A stretch of 64,000 nt of DNA from assembly GCF_000979455.1 (NCBI RefSeq), contig NZ_JJOY01000044.1, forward strand, positions 97,084 to 161,083, given 5' to 3'. The translations under genes and the position numbers were made by a program. Shown in pieces: positions 47,051-55,991 of the stretch (position 1 is the first letter of the stretch; each line of letters begins with the position of its first letter). Source of the stretch: Methanosarcina sp. 2.H.T.1A.6 (lineage in GTDB: Archaea > Halobacteriota > Methanosarcinia > Methanosarcinales > Methanosarcinaceae). The notes beneath the pieces are model-generated. The model did no database searches. It was not told the DNA's origin and was given only the letters and a program-made list of their open reading frames with translations.

Positions 47051-47494
47051 ATGGGGAGTACAGGTAAAACACTTGTTGTCATAGGGATTTTTTCCTTTAT
47101 ATTACCTTTATTCGGATACCAGTTTATTATCGTCGATATCTTTGGCGATTCATGGCCTCTCGCGTCTCTTGGACTTATTTTACTGGGCGGATTTATGATA
47201 ACCCGGAGTTCGTCCCGGAAGAAAAAGGCAATAAACAATTTAATCGCTTCGCAACCGAAAAGCTCTGCTGAATGGGTAGATAAGGGCAATGTGCTCTGTG
47301 AAATCGGGGAAAAAGATGAAGCAATAAAAGCCTACGAGCAGGCAATAAAGTTAAAGCCGGACTATGCCGAAGCCTGGTATAAAAAAAGTGCCGCTCTTGC
47401 TTCTATTGGCAGAGCCGATGATTCTATTGAAGCCAGGAAGAGAGCACTGGAATTGAATCCGGAACTGAAAAATATTATGGATTGCAAAAACTGA
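47051..47494 (+). CDS. membrane-anchored TPR protein
   Basis: 147 residues: two membrane helices at the N-terminus (LVVIGIFSFILPLFGY and ASLGLILLGGFMI) and two TPR units in the rest (WVDKGNVLCEIGEKDEAIKA, AWYKKSAALASIGRADDSIE). A GGTGAT lies before the ATG. It is likely to present a small TPR platform on the cytoplasmic face of the membrane. A strong hairpin follows 18 bp after the stop. Confidence 0.8.
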   Translation: MGSTGKTLVVIGIFSFILPLFGYQFIIVDIFGDSWPLASLGLILLGGFMITRSSSRKKKAINNLIASQPKSSAEWVDKGNVLCEIGEKDEAIKAYEQAIKLKPDYAEAWYKKSAALASIGRADDSIEARKRALELNPELKNIMDCKN

Positions 47495-47512
47495 GGATAT
47501 TTTGTTGCCAGT

Positions 47513-47544
47513 AACTACCCCCTCATTGAAATGAGGGGGTAGTT
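47513..47544. terminator. 15-bp perfect hairpin after the TPR gene
   Basis: AACTACCCCCTCATT (47513-47527) pairs fully with AATGAGGGGGTAGTT (47530-47544), then ATCGGTTTT. It could end transcription, though archaea usually need only a T tract. Its AACTACCCCCT start resembles IS200/IS605-type terminal hairpins (compare 63905-63935), so it may instead be a relic of such an element. Confidence 0.5.
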
Positions 47545-47734
47545 ATCGGTTTTACGAACATATTCTAAATTCTGAAAACAGGTTGGTTTATCAGATGCCT
47601 TATCCTGCATGATTGGCCATAAACTTGCAAAGACTAAGATTTTTAGAACCGATCTTCTTTTTTAAGAAAAGTGTTTTGTTACAGAGCTGTAAGGGTATTA
47701 TCAAAAAGTCCGGAATAATCATTTTAGAATTTGA

Positions 47735-47943
47735 AGAAAAGATTGCGTTCCCACCTGAATTCTGGAAGTTCCGAATACTTATAAGAGATGCTTTTGTTTT
47801 GGGAAGAGGTTTGAGGTACTTGACTCATAGGCTGTGAGTTTTGGTATTATCTCTTTATTTATGGGGTAGTTTTTCGGAGTGGATGTTGAAGTAGGTTTGG
47901 AATAGGTGTTTGCTAATTTGGCGTAGAGAGATGAGAACGCAAA
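47735..47943 (-). ncRNA. candidate small RNA, copy 1 (about 209 nt)
   Basis: Minus strand. A TATA box (complement of 47963-47971) is centred 25 bp before a 5' arm TTGCGTTC (47942-47935). The 3' arm GAACGCAA (47750-47743) pairs perfectly with it and is followed by TCTTTTCTTC (47742-47733), a T-rich terminator. Between them lies an A/C-rich, open region with two CCUC motifs at 47801-47824 (ACCTC and ACCTCTTCCC). Copy 2 at 48975 conserves the promoter spacing, both arms, the terminator and the CCUC block while the rest diverges, as expected for a structured regulatory RNA. Exact ends are estimates. No ORF of note on this strand. Confidence 0.6.
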
Positions 47944-47962
47944 ATATACTAGGCGCTCACTG

Positions 47963-47971
47963 TATATAATA
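47963..47971 (-). promoter_or_regulatory. TATA box of RNA candidate copy 1
   Basis: Minus-strand TATTATATA, with A-rich sequence upstream. The spacing to the RNA's 5' arm is the same (25 bp, centre to arm) as in copy 2 at 49170-49178. Confidence 0.5.
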
Positions 47972-48224
47972 TTTTTAATGAATAATATTAGTGAACCTTT
48001 GTATCCGAGAGTTCATCAATATAACTTTCCATTATAGATATAATCATATATCGACAGATAAAACGTGTGCGGCATCCCACTCAAAGGAAAGCATCAGTAG
48101 AAATATATTTATTTGAATTTTTAAAAAACACTATATAGTACTTGATCCAATTCTTCTTTAATATATTGGTGTCAAATGATTCTTTTATTTTTAATATCGT
48201 TCCAAAACTTGAGGAGGAAGAGGT

Positions 48225-48623
48225 ATAAAAAAATTTAATTTCATTTTGATTCTGATTATTGGGGTACTGATCACAGCAAATGCAGCTGATGCCAGGCCAG
48301 CAGGTACTATAATAAAGGAAGGTGTACTGACGTATCCTGCAGGACCTTATCTTTCAGAAGACCCTCTTCTATTAGGCCTCGAAAATCACGGAGATGATAA
48401 AGAGATACAAACATCAGACGACTCTGTTAAAAAATCTGATTCGGAAAAAGAGTGCCTGGATTTTTATAACAACTGCGAGAATCTAATTTCCGAGAACCCA
48501 GCTGCTGGAAACATCCTGATCTGTTCTTCTGATCTTCATTCTATTTATTATGACCGCAATAAGGAAATACTGCAACTGGTTTGGCTTTTCTTTGTTGTTC
48601 TACTTCTCCCTCTTTCAACCTGA
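48225..48623 (+). pseudogene. secreted-protein gene with lost start codon
   Basis: The frame is open from an ATA at 48225 that sits seven bases after GGAGG, exactly where an ATG would be expected. Read as a start it gives xKKFNFILILIIGVLI, a signal peptide ending ANAADARPAG. The nearest usable start is a TTG at 48246, which would remove the basic tip of the signal. Mature part: GTIIKEGVLTYPAGPYLSED-type N-terminus, typical of a secreted Methanosarcina family, then unlike sequence and a hydrophobic end. It looks like a truncated or decaying family member. It lies between two RNA candidates, and its ribosome site is complementary to them. Confidence 0.55.
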
Positions 48624-48974
48624 TACCATTTTCTACCCAATTAAATGCTACTTCTCGTTAACCTCTACAACTCATGTCTATAAAACCGGATAGAATTCAA
48701 ATTACACTCAGTTTTATTCAAAAAATTATATTCAAAATCAGTTGTCAATTTCAACAGGTCAACTAGATAAGATTTAGACAAATTTAGAAAAACAGCTTTT
48801 CAGCCCTGAAATAAACAAAAATTATACGCGCCAGAAACGGGCAAAACAAAAACCGGCTTTTGTAATGGGTTATATTAAATTGAATTCGTCTGACTCATTG
48901 TACTAATTGGACTAATCAAGTTCCTTGCTGAAAAAGAAGATGAAAAAAATCTTAAAAATCGATTTCTTTTTTGA

Positions 48975-49150
48975 AGAAAAGATTGCGTTCCCACCGGAAA
49001 ATATCTGGAAGTTCCTAAAGGGTACTAAGATATTTTATTGTTTGGGAAGAGGTTTGAGGTATTTGATTTGTGGGGGTGAGAGTTTTATTTAGTCTCTTTG
49101 TTGTGGAGTAGGTGTTTGTTTGCTAGTGGGGTATTAGATGAGAACGCAAA
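48975..49150 (-). ncRNA. candidate small RNA, copy 2 (about 176 nt)
   Basis: Minus strand, same plan as copy 1: TATA box (49178-49170), 5' arm TTGCGTTC (49149-49142), 3' arm GAACGCAA (48990-48983), T-rich TCTTTTCTTC after it, and the CCUC block at 49044-49066. A 25-bp run around the 3' arm and terminator (48971-48995) is identical to copy 1. The middle is about 30 nt shorter. The two copies are 1.2 kb apart in the same orientation and bracket one gene, so they are likely a duplication that kept selected parts. Confidence 0.6.
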
Positions 49151-49169
49151 TTATACTATGCGGTTCTCA

Positions 49170-49178
49170 TATATAATA
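49170..49178 (-). promoter_or_regulatory. TATA box of RNA candidate copy 2
   Basis: Minus-strand TATTATATA, identical to the copy 1 box and equally spaced from the 5' arm. Confidence 0.5.
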
Positions 49179-49452
49179 TTTTTAACACGTAATGTTGCAT
49201 TATTGCTATATTTAGTAGTTGATCTCATTAATATTAGTTAATTAGTTTAACATTACATCATTAAACTAATGTAGTTACATATTTCACTTGATGTCTCTAC
49301 ATACACAGGATCTCGTACTTTGGATAAATCACATCTCTGAGCTTATTGTATTCTTTGGCTGTATTCATAATCATACTTCCTGGATTTGCAGGCTGTCTTC
49401 GGGTTATATATATCAATTAACCTATTCAGGATACTGTCATTTCATCCGTGTA

Positions 49453-52035
49453 TCATTTCATCCGTGTATTATATGTGTGGTGCAGGGTATACAGCAGGTA
49501 TATCAGGAAAGCGAGGGCAAGGAAATATTTCGTATAAAAGACTTTTGTCAGGATTTTTTTCTTTGTGCCGGTTGAAGCGTCCTCCAATATACTTGAGTAG
49601 ACGTCTCCTTTAGTGTAGATTTTCCCTCCGTTTTCAAGTATAGCTGTCCTGAAAAGAGTATTTTCGCCGACATATGTATATTCGTCCGGGCGGTTTACGG
49701 CAGCAGGCCTCCAGGATACGTTTTTAGTCCCCGAAGCTTCAGACATTAATTCCTCGGTCAGGTTTGCGTCAACAGGGGTTTCGGAAATTTTGTGGAGCCC
49801 GAAGGTGTCGGCTGTAACGTATGATTCGTACATGTTGTTCCCGATGGAGGTGATTTCCATTGGCTTTTTGTCAAAATAAAGCTCAGGAGCACCGTCTTTT
49901 CCAGTTGTTATCAGGATTCTGCCTGGCTGGTTCATTTTAAGGTCAGGTATCTTTAGCTGGATCTCTTCGGACATTTCGGGATCTGCAACTACCCAGTTCA
50001 GGGTCCTTGTAATTATCAGGCTGTCATTTCCCGAGTACAGAGACGTAGCCCAGGGAATTCCATTTCCGTTCCCATTGTCGGTTGTAATCGCTGCAACACG
50101 CCCGAGCCCCAGCCTCCAGGTCGTTATTACCGGTTTGCCAAGCCTTGTTATAACCAGGCGGTTTGCTTCAGGTTTTGGGGTAACCTCATTGTACCCAAAA
50201 ATATCCTGGTTTATGTCGGAAATGTTCCGGGTAATGAAATGCTTCGGATCGTAAACTATGATTGATCCGCTTGAATATTCGTCATCCCTGTCTTCGGACT
50301 CTTTGGGGTTATCGGAGAAGCTTATTTTTACCCTCTTTCCAGGCTCTATCCTGTGGTAGTTTTTGGACAGACCTATTTTATTCATGAAAAGCTCGGCATA
50401 ATACTGACCTTTAGAGGTAACCTTGAGCTCGTCAATTTTCGGAGTGTATATATGGACAAAATGGATGTTAATGCCACTGCTTTCGTGAAGGTTTTCCGCA
50501 CACTGGATTGCTCTCTCAAACCTTAAATCCCCTTCAGCTACGTTACCTATTCCGCCGTCAGACACGATTATAATTTCAGCGTCGGCACTATTGTTCTGTG
50601 CTTTAAGTAGATTATTTGCAGTAAAAAGTCCCCGCTCAAGGGACGTGACCTGCGCTGTTGACGGCGTTATTTTACGGATTTCAGCATCAAGCCAGAGCCT
50701 GTTTGACTCTTTTGACATATCTATAAACCCGTCTGTAATGTCCTGCCCCACGCTTCCGAAGGTGATCACGTCGACTCTTGCATCTTTAAGGAGGTCGCTT
50801 TCGAGAAGGACTATGGCATTTGAGAGAATATCGTCAAGCACCCTTCCCCCAACACCGTTTTTCTGCAGGGTACTGGGCGAAACATCAAGCATCAGAACAA
50901 TGTTTCTGCCTCCCCTCCAGTTCGAAGGCTCTGAGGTGACAGGAAGGAGTTCCTCAAACCCGGTGTTCTGGTATGTTTTTTCTGCCGGGTAATCAAAAGA
51001 AGAGTCTCCCCCAACAACTACCAGGCCCCCGCCGTTAGTGACGTAATTCCTGAGGGTTCTGGTTTCTGAATCCGAGATCGTTGATGCAGCCTGGTTGTCA
51101 ATTATAACGGCGTCCGTGCCGTTAAGAGAGCTGAATGATCCGGCTACTCTTACGTCGTAGATCTCCTTCATCGTATTTGCAAGAGGAGAGTCAGGCTCAT
51201 TTGTAACAAGCAAGACCTTTGGCTTGGGGGTTACATATACACTTTTCATATACTGGTTATTGTTCTCAAAATAATCCAGGTTTTTAACACTTATGCTTGC
51301 CGGGTGCAGAGTTGCCTTTACAGTATGAGGCCCAAGCGTCTCAAAAGTGTGGTTGAACTCTATACTTTTTATTCTCCCTGTCTGGGTAATTTCCTGCTCA
51401 AGGACCCTCTGATGGTCGACGGTAATCCTTACCTGGTAGCTCATTTTTTCTTCAGTTGCCTTTCGGATGTTAACTTTATAAAACGCGTCATTATCGATTA
51501 CAGCCTCATTATCGCCTTCAATCTCCACGCTGAGATCCTCTTTTTCAGTCCGGGGGATAAGGGCTGCTACAGGAAAATTATTTTTGTAACAATAAGAAAG
51601 GGCTTCCTCAACCGGGGTTCCTGAATTGCTCTGCCCGTCCGAGACCACAAGCACATAGTTTTCCGGGGAAGCCTGCTGAATAATAGCATCGCCAAGAGAG
51701 GTATGTATCCCTGAAACCGTTGTGACTGTAACAGGAACTCTGGTCCCGAGTTTTTCTGAAATTTCCTCGGAGACTCCTTTCTGCAGCAGTTCCATGCTGG
51801 TGCTTTCATCGGAGATTATGGTTATCCTTGTCTGGTTGGTTTTTGGAGAGCTCATTTCTGCAGAATAGGGGGCAGCGAGAGCCAGGATCAGGAGGAAGAC
51901 CACAAGGGCATGGAAGAACATATGTTTTTTATCGACCTTTTTCCAGCGCCCTAAAAGCACAAGGAGTGCCAGAGGAACCAGTAGCAGCAATTCGCTGCTG
52001 TGTAAAAAATCAAAACTATAAGGATTGAAGGTCAT
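49453..52035 (-). CDS. large membrane protein with VWA-like domains (Bat-type operon)
   Basis: 860 residues. Two N-terminal membrane helices, a first VWA-like segment (TIISDESTSMEL), extracytoplasmic beta-rich regions, a second VWA domain with the metal-site motif MLDVSPSTLQ, a glutamine-amidotransferase-like stretch between them (GGGLVVVGGDSSFDYPAEKT), and a C-terminal membrane helix. It follows the other VWA protein with a four-base overlap and has GGAGGA before its ATG. Proteins of MoxR/DUF58/VWA operons are thought to help assemble or mature complexes, often with metals; the client here is unknown. Confidence 0.82.
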   Translation of the reverse strand: MTFNPYSFDFLHSSELLLLVPLALLVLLGRWKKVDKKHMFFHALVVFLLILALAAPYSAEMSSPKTNQTRITIISDESTSMELLQKGVSEEISEKLGTRVPVTVTTVSGIHTSLGDAIIQQASPENYVLVVSDGQSNSGTPVEEALSYCYKNNFPVAALIPRTEKEDLSVEIEGDNEAVIDNDAFYKVNIRKATEEKMSYQVRITVDHQRVLEQEITQTGRIKSIEFNHTFETLGPHTVKATLHPASISVKNLDYFENNNQYMKSVYVTPKPKVLLVTNEPDSPLANTMKEIYDVRVAGSFSSLNGTDAVIIDNQAASTISDSETRTLRNYVTNGGGLVVVGGDSSFDYPAEKTYQNTGFEELLPVTSEPSNWRGGRNIVLMLDVSPSTLQKNGVGGRVLDDILSNAIVLLESDLLKDARVDVITFGSVGQDITDGFIDMSKESNRLWLDAEIRKITPSTAQVTSLERGLFTANNLLKAQNNSADAEIIIVSDGGIGNVAEGDLRFERAIQCAENLHESSGINIHFVHIYTPKIDELKVTSKGQYYAELFMNKIGLSKNYHRIEPGKRVKISFSDNPKESEDRDDEYSSGSIIVYDPKHFITRNISDINQDIFGYNEVTPKPEANRLVITRLGKPVITTWRLGLGRVAAITTDNGNGNGIPWATSLYSGNDSLIITRTLNWVVADPEMSEEIQLKIPDLKMNQPGRILITTGKDGAPELYFDKKPMEITSIGNNMYESYVTADTFGLHKISETPVDANLTEELMSEASGTKNVSWRPAAVNRPDEYTYVGENTLFRTAILENGGKIYTKGDVYSSILEDASTGTKKKILTKVFYTKYFLALAFLIYLLYTLHHTYNTRMK

Positions 52036-53918
52036 ATGATCCTCCTCCTGAACATAACTGCGTTTTCAATTATGATAAGCAGCAGTAAGGCGTAAATAAG
52101 GTACTTTCGGAGTTTGTCAGGGGACTTTGTACGGAGTTCCAGCTTCTTGATTTCTCTATTTTCACCTGTAAGGTTCAGTCTTTTTTCCGTAAAGGTATTC
52201 GATTCCATGGCATCGTAGAGGTTAGCAGCAACGTTCTTCTGGTTCAGGCTGTACAGCCCGCATTCGTCATAATAAACGAAACTACTGCTGAGGGTTTCTG
52301 TCGGAGTTTTTATCAGAATATTCTGGTCAAATGCCTGGTAACGGCCCGTGTTCACGTTTGTTTCACTGATGTCTCCGACTCCCCACATGTACCTGAGCAG
52401 TTTTACCCAGAACACAGGGTAGGTAGGGGTAGTGGCAAAATTGTTCCATGCATCTTTTCCGGTAGCATCACTGAATCCTACATAGGTCACGGTCCCGTTT
52501 TTTATATTCCGCATACTGACCAGAGGCCCTGTTCCCTTTACCTCTGCAAGGACTGAAGCCCCTTCTTTCGGGGTAGTGACCAGGAACCTGCGCAGGTATA
52601 CCTCGCTGAACGTAACGTCTTCAAAAATATTTTTTCCGCTCCCCACGGTCTCGATGGTATGGCTGCCTTCGTCTTCTACTGAAATTATGTCTACAGGCAG
52701 GATAGAATAAAGCCCGCGCATCTGTAATGAATCGTACAGGCACTCGTTTCCTATGACTATCAGGTCTCTTCCGCTTTTTGCATAAGCCACGATTTCCAGG
52801 ACGTCGAGAGCCGGGAGAGATTTTTGCTTGGAGTTTACGATAATGGTGTCATATTCCGTAATATCATCAGGAAGGTCCTTCCGTACATCAAGGTGAATGT
52901 CGGGCAGCAGGGATATAGCTGTTATCAGGGGAGACTTCCCGGCAGCCTCCTCAGGGTCTGTCAAGACCAGGATTTTTTTGGGTTTGACTTCAGGAATTGA
53001 AATATAAGCAATGTTGTCGCAGGGTATTGCGTCCTCATTGAGTATTTCCACAGTTGATGTGCCCTGAGGGATATTTGAATATTTTATTTGCTGCGCTCCG
53101 AACCCTGCAAGCTGTACCGGGCTACTCACTTTTGCGCCGGAGGAGGATTCAGCCTTACTCTCCAGTTGAATGTCAAGATCTGCACTGATATCGTTAAAGT
53201 TTTTGACAGTGCATGTATATTCATACGTCCCGTCATTGCTGTCTTTCAAATATCCGTCCACAATTGCGTAATTGGCAGTTTTATTGCCAACCTGTCTGAA
53301 CTCAAGCTCCATATTTCTCGTGTTTGCAATCCGGATGTATGTTTCAGGTGCCCTCCCAGCCCAGTTTTCAAAATCGGATATGACTACGATTTTTCCGTTC
53401 TCGTTTTCTTTCTCGTTTATAGCGGTCAAAATCGCTCTGGGCATATCTCCGGGAGTGTTCCTCATCTTCAGGCTTTTAATTACCCCTTTTGCATCATCTG
53501 CATCCAGCGCTTTTGCAAGCACCAGAGGAATACTTTCTGCGGTGATAATCGTGTTTTCTTCAGCCAGGCTGTCTATTGCTATTGCCCTGGCACCATCAAC
53601 CCTATCAGGCGCGGTCATGCTTGCAGACGAGTCTATAATAAGTACCACTTTTTCAGAATCTGCTTTTACTTCTTCTAAGAGGGGCCCTGCAATTGCTACC
53701 GATATAAGAATAAGGGCCAGCAGCTGTATGAAGAAAAGAGGGTCTGTTATTTTTTTACTGATGGTGCGTCTTGAATCAAGCACATTCTGGCTTATCCTCC
53801 GAACGAACATAAGAGAAGGCAGAATAATGTTTTTAGGGCGAGGCTTAAGCAGGTATACTATTATAAGGGGAATTATGCCTGCAAGCGCAGCCAGGCCCTG
53901 AGAAAATTCAAAGTCCAT
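52032..53918 (-). CDS. BatA-like VWA membrane protein
   Basis: 628 residues from the ATG at 53918, which has GGTGAT upstream; a GTG at 53930 overlapping the previous stop is the alternative. N-terminal BatA-type helices (LAALAGIIPLIIVYLLKPRP), then a VWA domain with its metal site LIIDSSASM, an extended beta-rich region, and a C-terminal helix (YLIYALLLLIIIENAVMF). It is the second large membrane component of the MoxR operon; its VWA domain probably contacts the DUF58 protein or the MoxR ATPase. Confidence 0.85.
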   Translation of the reverse strand: MDFEFSQGLAALAGIIPLIIVYLLKPRPKNIILPSLMFVRRISQNVLDSRRTISKKITDPLFFIQLLALILISVAIAGPLLEEVKADSEKVVLIIDSSASMTAPDRVDGARAIAIDSLAEENTIITAESIPLVLAKALDADDAKGVIKSLKMRNTPGDMPRAILTAINEKENENGKIVVISDFENWAGRAPETYIRIANTRNMELEFRQVGNKTANYAIVDGYLKDSNDGTYEYTCTVKNFNDISADLDIQLESKAESSSGAKVSSPVQLAGFGAQQIKYSNIPQGTSTVEILNEDAIPCDNIAYISIPEVKPKKILVLTDPEEAAGKSPLITAISLLPDIHLDVRKDLPDDITEYDTIIVNSKQKSLPALDVLEIVAYAKSGRDLIVIGNECLYDSLQMRGLYSILPVDIISVEDEGSHTIETVGSGKNIFEDVTFSEVYLRRFLVTTPKEGASVLAEVKGTGPLVSMRNIKNGTVTYVGFSDATGKDAWNNFATTPTYPVFWVKLLRYMWGVGDISETNVNTGRYQAFDQNILIKTPTETLSSSFVYYDECGLYSLNQKNVAANLYDAMESNTFTEKRLNLTGENREIKKLELRTKSPDKLRKYLIYALLLLIIIENAVMFRRRII

Positions 53919-53926
53919 GGGCAGGA

Positions 53927-54808
53927 TCACCCTTCACCTATAATTCTAAGAACAGTATCAAACGGCTGGTTTTTTGTGCTGACGCGGAAGTAAGGGATTT
54001 TAAAATCGTAGGCAATTTTTTCCAGTTCAGCCACATGCTTTGCGTATTCGGAAGCATATTCTTTTTTAAAGTTGGGGCCCACCGTAAAACTGATTTCTTC
54101 GTTAGTCTCGCTGTCAATGAATTTTACTGCTCCGTCCACGGTTTCAGGCAGGTTCATTTCAGTCTCGTCATAAATGTGTACAAGCACAAGCTCATTTCTA
54201 GACAGTTTGTTAACTGCATTACGGACCGAATCTATGCTGTCCAGGAAGTCTGAAATTATAAGCACCATTGATTTCGTTTTAATTCTCGGGTATATGGAGT
54301 CGGCGCAGTCTGCAAGTTTTGTGTTTCCATTGACCGGAATCCGGGTCAGGGAATCTACTGTCCGCAGGAAATCGTCCCTTCCTTTGTGTGCCTTTGTGTA
54401 ATCCACATCATCTGCAAACGTTGAAATGGTGTACACGTCATTGTGTTTCATTACGATGTAAGAAACTCCTGCGGCTATTGTTGACGCATATTCAAACTTG
54501 TTCGGCGTACCGTCGGGAAAGAGCATGCTGCTGCTGGCGTCAAGCAGTATGACCATGTTAAGGTTTTTGTCTTCTTCGAACCTGCGGATATAGAGTTTTT
54601 CCGTACGTGCATAGAGGTTCCAGTCGATTTTTTTTAATGAATCTCCCGGATTGTATTTTCTATGGTCAATGAGGTCAAGCCCTGCCCCTGTCCTGGTTGA
54701 CTGGTGACTGCCCGTGTGAATTGCTGAAACTCTCCTGCTGAGAGGGATCGCATACCTGTCGAGTTGTGTCAGGAATGATGTATCGATTGTGTGTTTTACG
54801 CCAGCCAT
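53927..54808 (-). CDS. DUF58/VWA-like protein
   Basis: 293 residues with the DUF58 signature YNPGDSLKKIDWNLYART and, after it, a VWA-like metal motif ILLDASSSM. DUF58 proteins accompany MoxR ATPases in nearly all such operons. No membrane segment, so cytosolic. It lies 40 bp after the MoxR gene and overlaps the next gene. Confidence 0.9.
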   Translation of the reverse strand: MAGVKHTIDTSFLTQLDRYAIPLSRRVSAIHTGSHQSTRTGAGLDLIDHRKYNPGDSLKKIDWNLYARTEKLYIRRFEEDKNLNMVILLDASSSMLFPDGTPNKFEYASTIAAGVSYIVMKHNDVYTISTFADDVDYTKAHKGRDDFLRTVDSLTRIPVNGNTKLADCADSIYPRIKTKSMVLIISDFLDSIDSVRNAVNKLSRNELVLVHIYDETEMNLPETVDGAVKFIDSETNEEISFTVGPNFKKEYASEYAKHVAELEKIAYDFKIPYFRVSTKNQPFDTVLRIIGEG

Positions 54809-54848
54809 GTATGATCATTGCCTCTGCTATTTTTTTCCGCTGGCCGGA

Positions 54849-55850
54849 TCAGATAATTTTTTTTCCGCCTTCCAGGATTTTTTCTATGATTTTATCGCTG
54901 GTGATGTTATTCCTTGCAGCATCAAAAGATAGGATTAGCCTGTGCCTGAGAACCGGAAGGGCCATGGTGTCAATATCCTCTTTATCAACATACCCCCTGC
55001 CATCGAGAAACGCGTTTGCCTTTGCACAGAGGATCAGTGCAATTGAAGCACGCGGGGATGCACCTGCTTCTATCATTTCAGGCATATTTCTGGTCTGGTT
55101 TACAATATCGATTGCATATTTTTTGAGCTTGTTTGATATAGGAATTCTGCGAGTTATCTGCTGCAGTTCAAGAAACGTATTTTTGTCCATGCATCTCCTT
55201 ACAGCTGGCCTGAAAGCCTCAGCATAACGGTTTACAATCTCAAACTCTTCTTCTGAATCCGGGTAACCGAGACGGATTTTCATTAAAAACCTGTCAAGCT
55301 GAGCTTCGGGAAGTGTATAGGTCCCTTCCATTTCGATCGGGTTCTGTGTCGCAAGGATAAAAAAAGGCCTGTCCAGTTGATATGTCGTACTTGCCACTGT
55401 CACCTGCTTTTCCTGCATGGCTTCGAGCAGGGCGGACTGGGTTTTTGGGGAAGCACGGTTGATTTCATCCGCAAGCACGATGTTTGCAAAGACGGGACCC
55501 TGCTTAAACTTGAAGTGTTTTGAACCTCTCTCGTCTTCTTCGATAATGTCAGTCCCTGTGATATCTGCAGGCATAAGGTCAGGTGTACACTGTATCCTGC
55601 TAAACTTCATACTCATGATCTGAGAAATAGTGGATATAGTAAGTGTCTTGCCGAGCCCGGGATTGCTTTCGACGAGGACGTGCCCTTCACACAGCATGCC
55701 TATGAGGATCTGCCGGACCATTTCTTTCTGGCCGACGATAGCATTGCCAATTTCTTTAAAGATAACCTCAAAAATCTGGGGGGCTTTTTCATATGTGGGT
55801 TTTAAGTTAAGTTCAGAATCTTCAAGCTGGATTTCCTGTAACTCTCTCAT
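54849..55850 (-). CDS. MoxR-family AAA+ ATPase
   Basis: 333 residues: Walker A ESNPGLGKT, Walker B LADEINRASPKTQSALLEAM, sensor ATQNPIEMEGTYTLPEAQLD and the arginine-rich C-terminal lid. MoxR ATPases act as chaperones that insert metals or assemble protein complexes, working with DUF58 and VWA partners, all of which follow here. No ribosome site better than weak A/G sequence is visible. Confidence 0.93.
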   Translation of the reverse strand: MRELQEIQLEDSELNLKPTYEKAPQIFEVIFKEIGNAIVGQKEMVRQILIGMLCEGHVLVESNPGLGKTLTISTISQIMSMKFSRIQCTPDLMPADITGTDIIEEDERGSKHFKFKQGPVFANIVLADEINRASPKTQSALLEAMQEKQVTVASTTYQLDRPFFILATQNPIEMEGTYTLPEAQLDRFLMKIRLGYPDSEEEFEIVNRYAEAFRPAVRRCMDKNTFLELQQITRRIPISNKLKKYAIDIVNQTRNMPEMIEAGASPRASIALILCAKANAFLDGRGYVDKEDIDTMALPVLRHRLILSFDAARNNITSDKIIEKILEGGKKII

Positions 55851-55991
55851 ATTGAAACTCCGTTATTTTTACATAAATCAGGCATTTGCTGTAAATTCGG
55901 GCACTTCTGCTGCTTTAAGGGCTTTTTGCTTAATCCGACCTTCTTTATTCCATAACTTCGTCATAGAGAATGATTCATAAAGGGGAAAGAT

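Larger units (their letters stand above)
47495..48224. other. intergenic region containing an RNA candidate
   Basis: 730 bp. Holds the hairpin above, the first RNA candidate (47735-47943) and the leader of the degenerate secreted-protein gene, which includes GGAGG (48213-48217). No further gene is seen. Confidence 0.5.
48624..49452. other. intergenic region containing the second RNA candidate
   Basis: 829 bp between the degenerate gene and the 3' end of the VWA operon. Its middle holds the copy 2 RNA and promoter. Plus-strand frames of 75-95 codons near 49288-49613 have no ribosome sites and appear to be chance. Confidence 0.5.

Noticed and set aside
49288..49613. Plus-strand frames at the 3' end of the VWA gene
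   Set aside because: No ribosome sites; they run into the antisense of the VWA gene.
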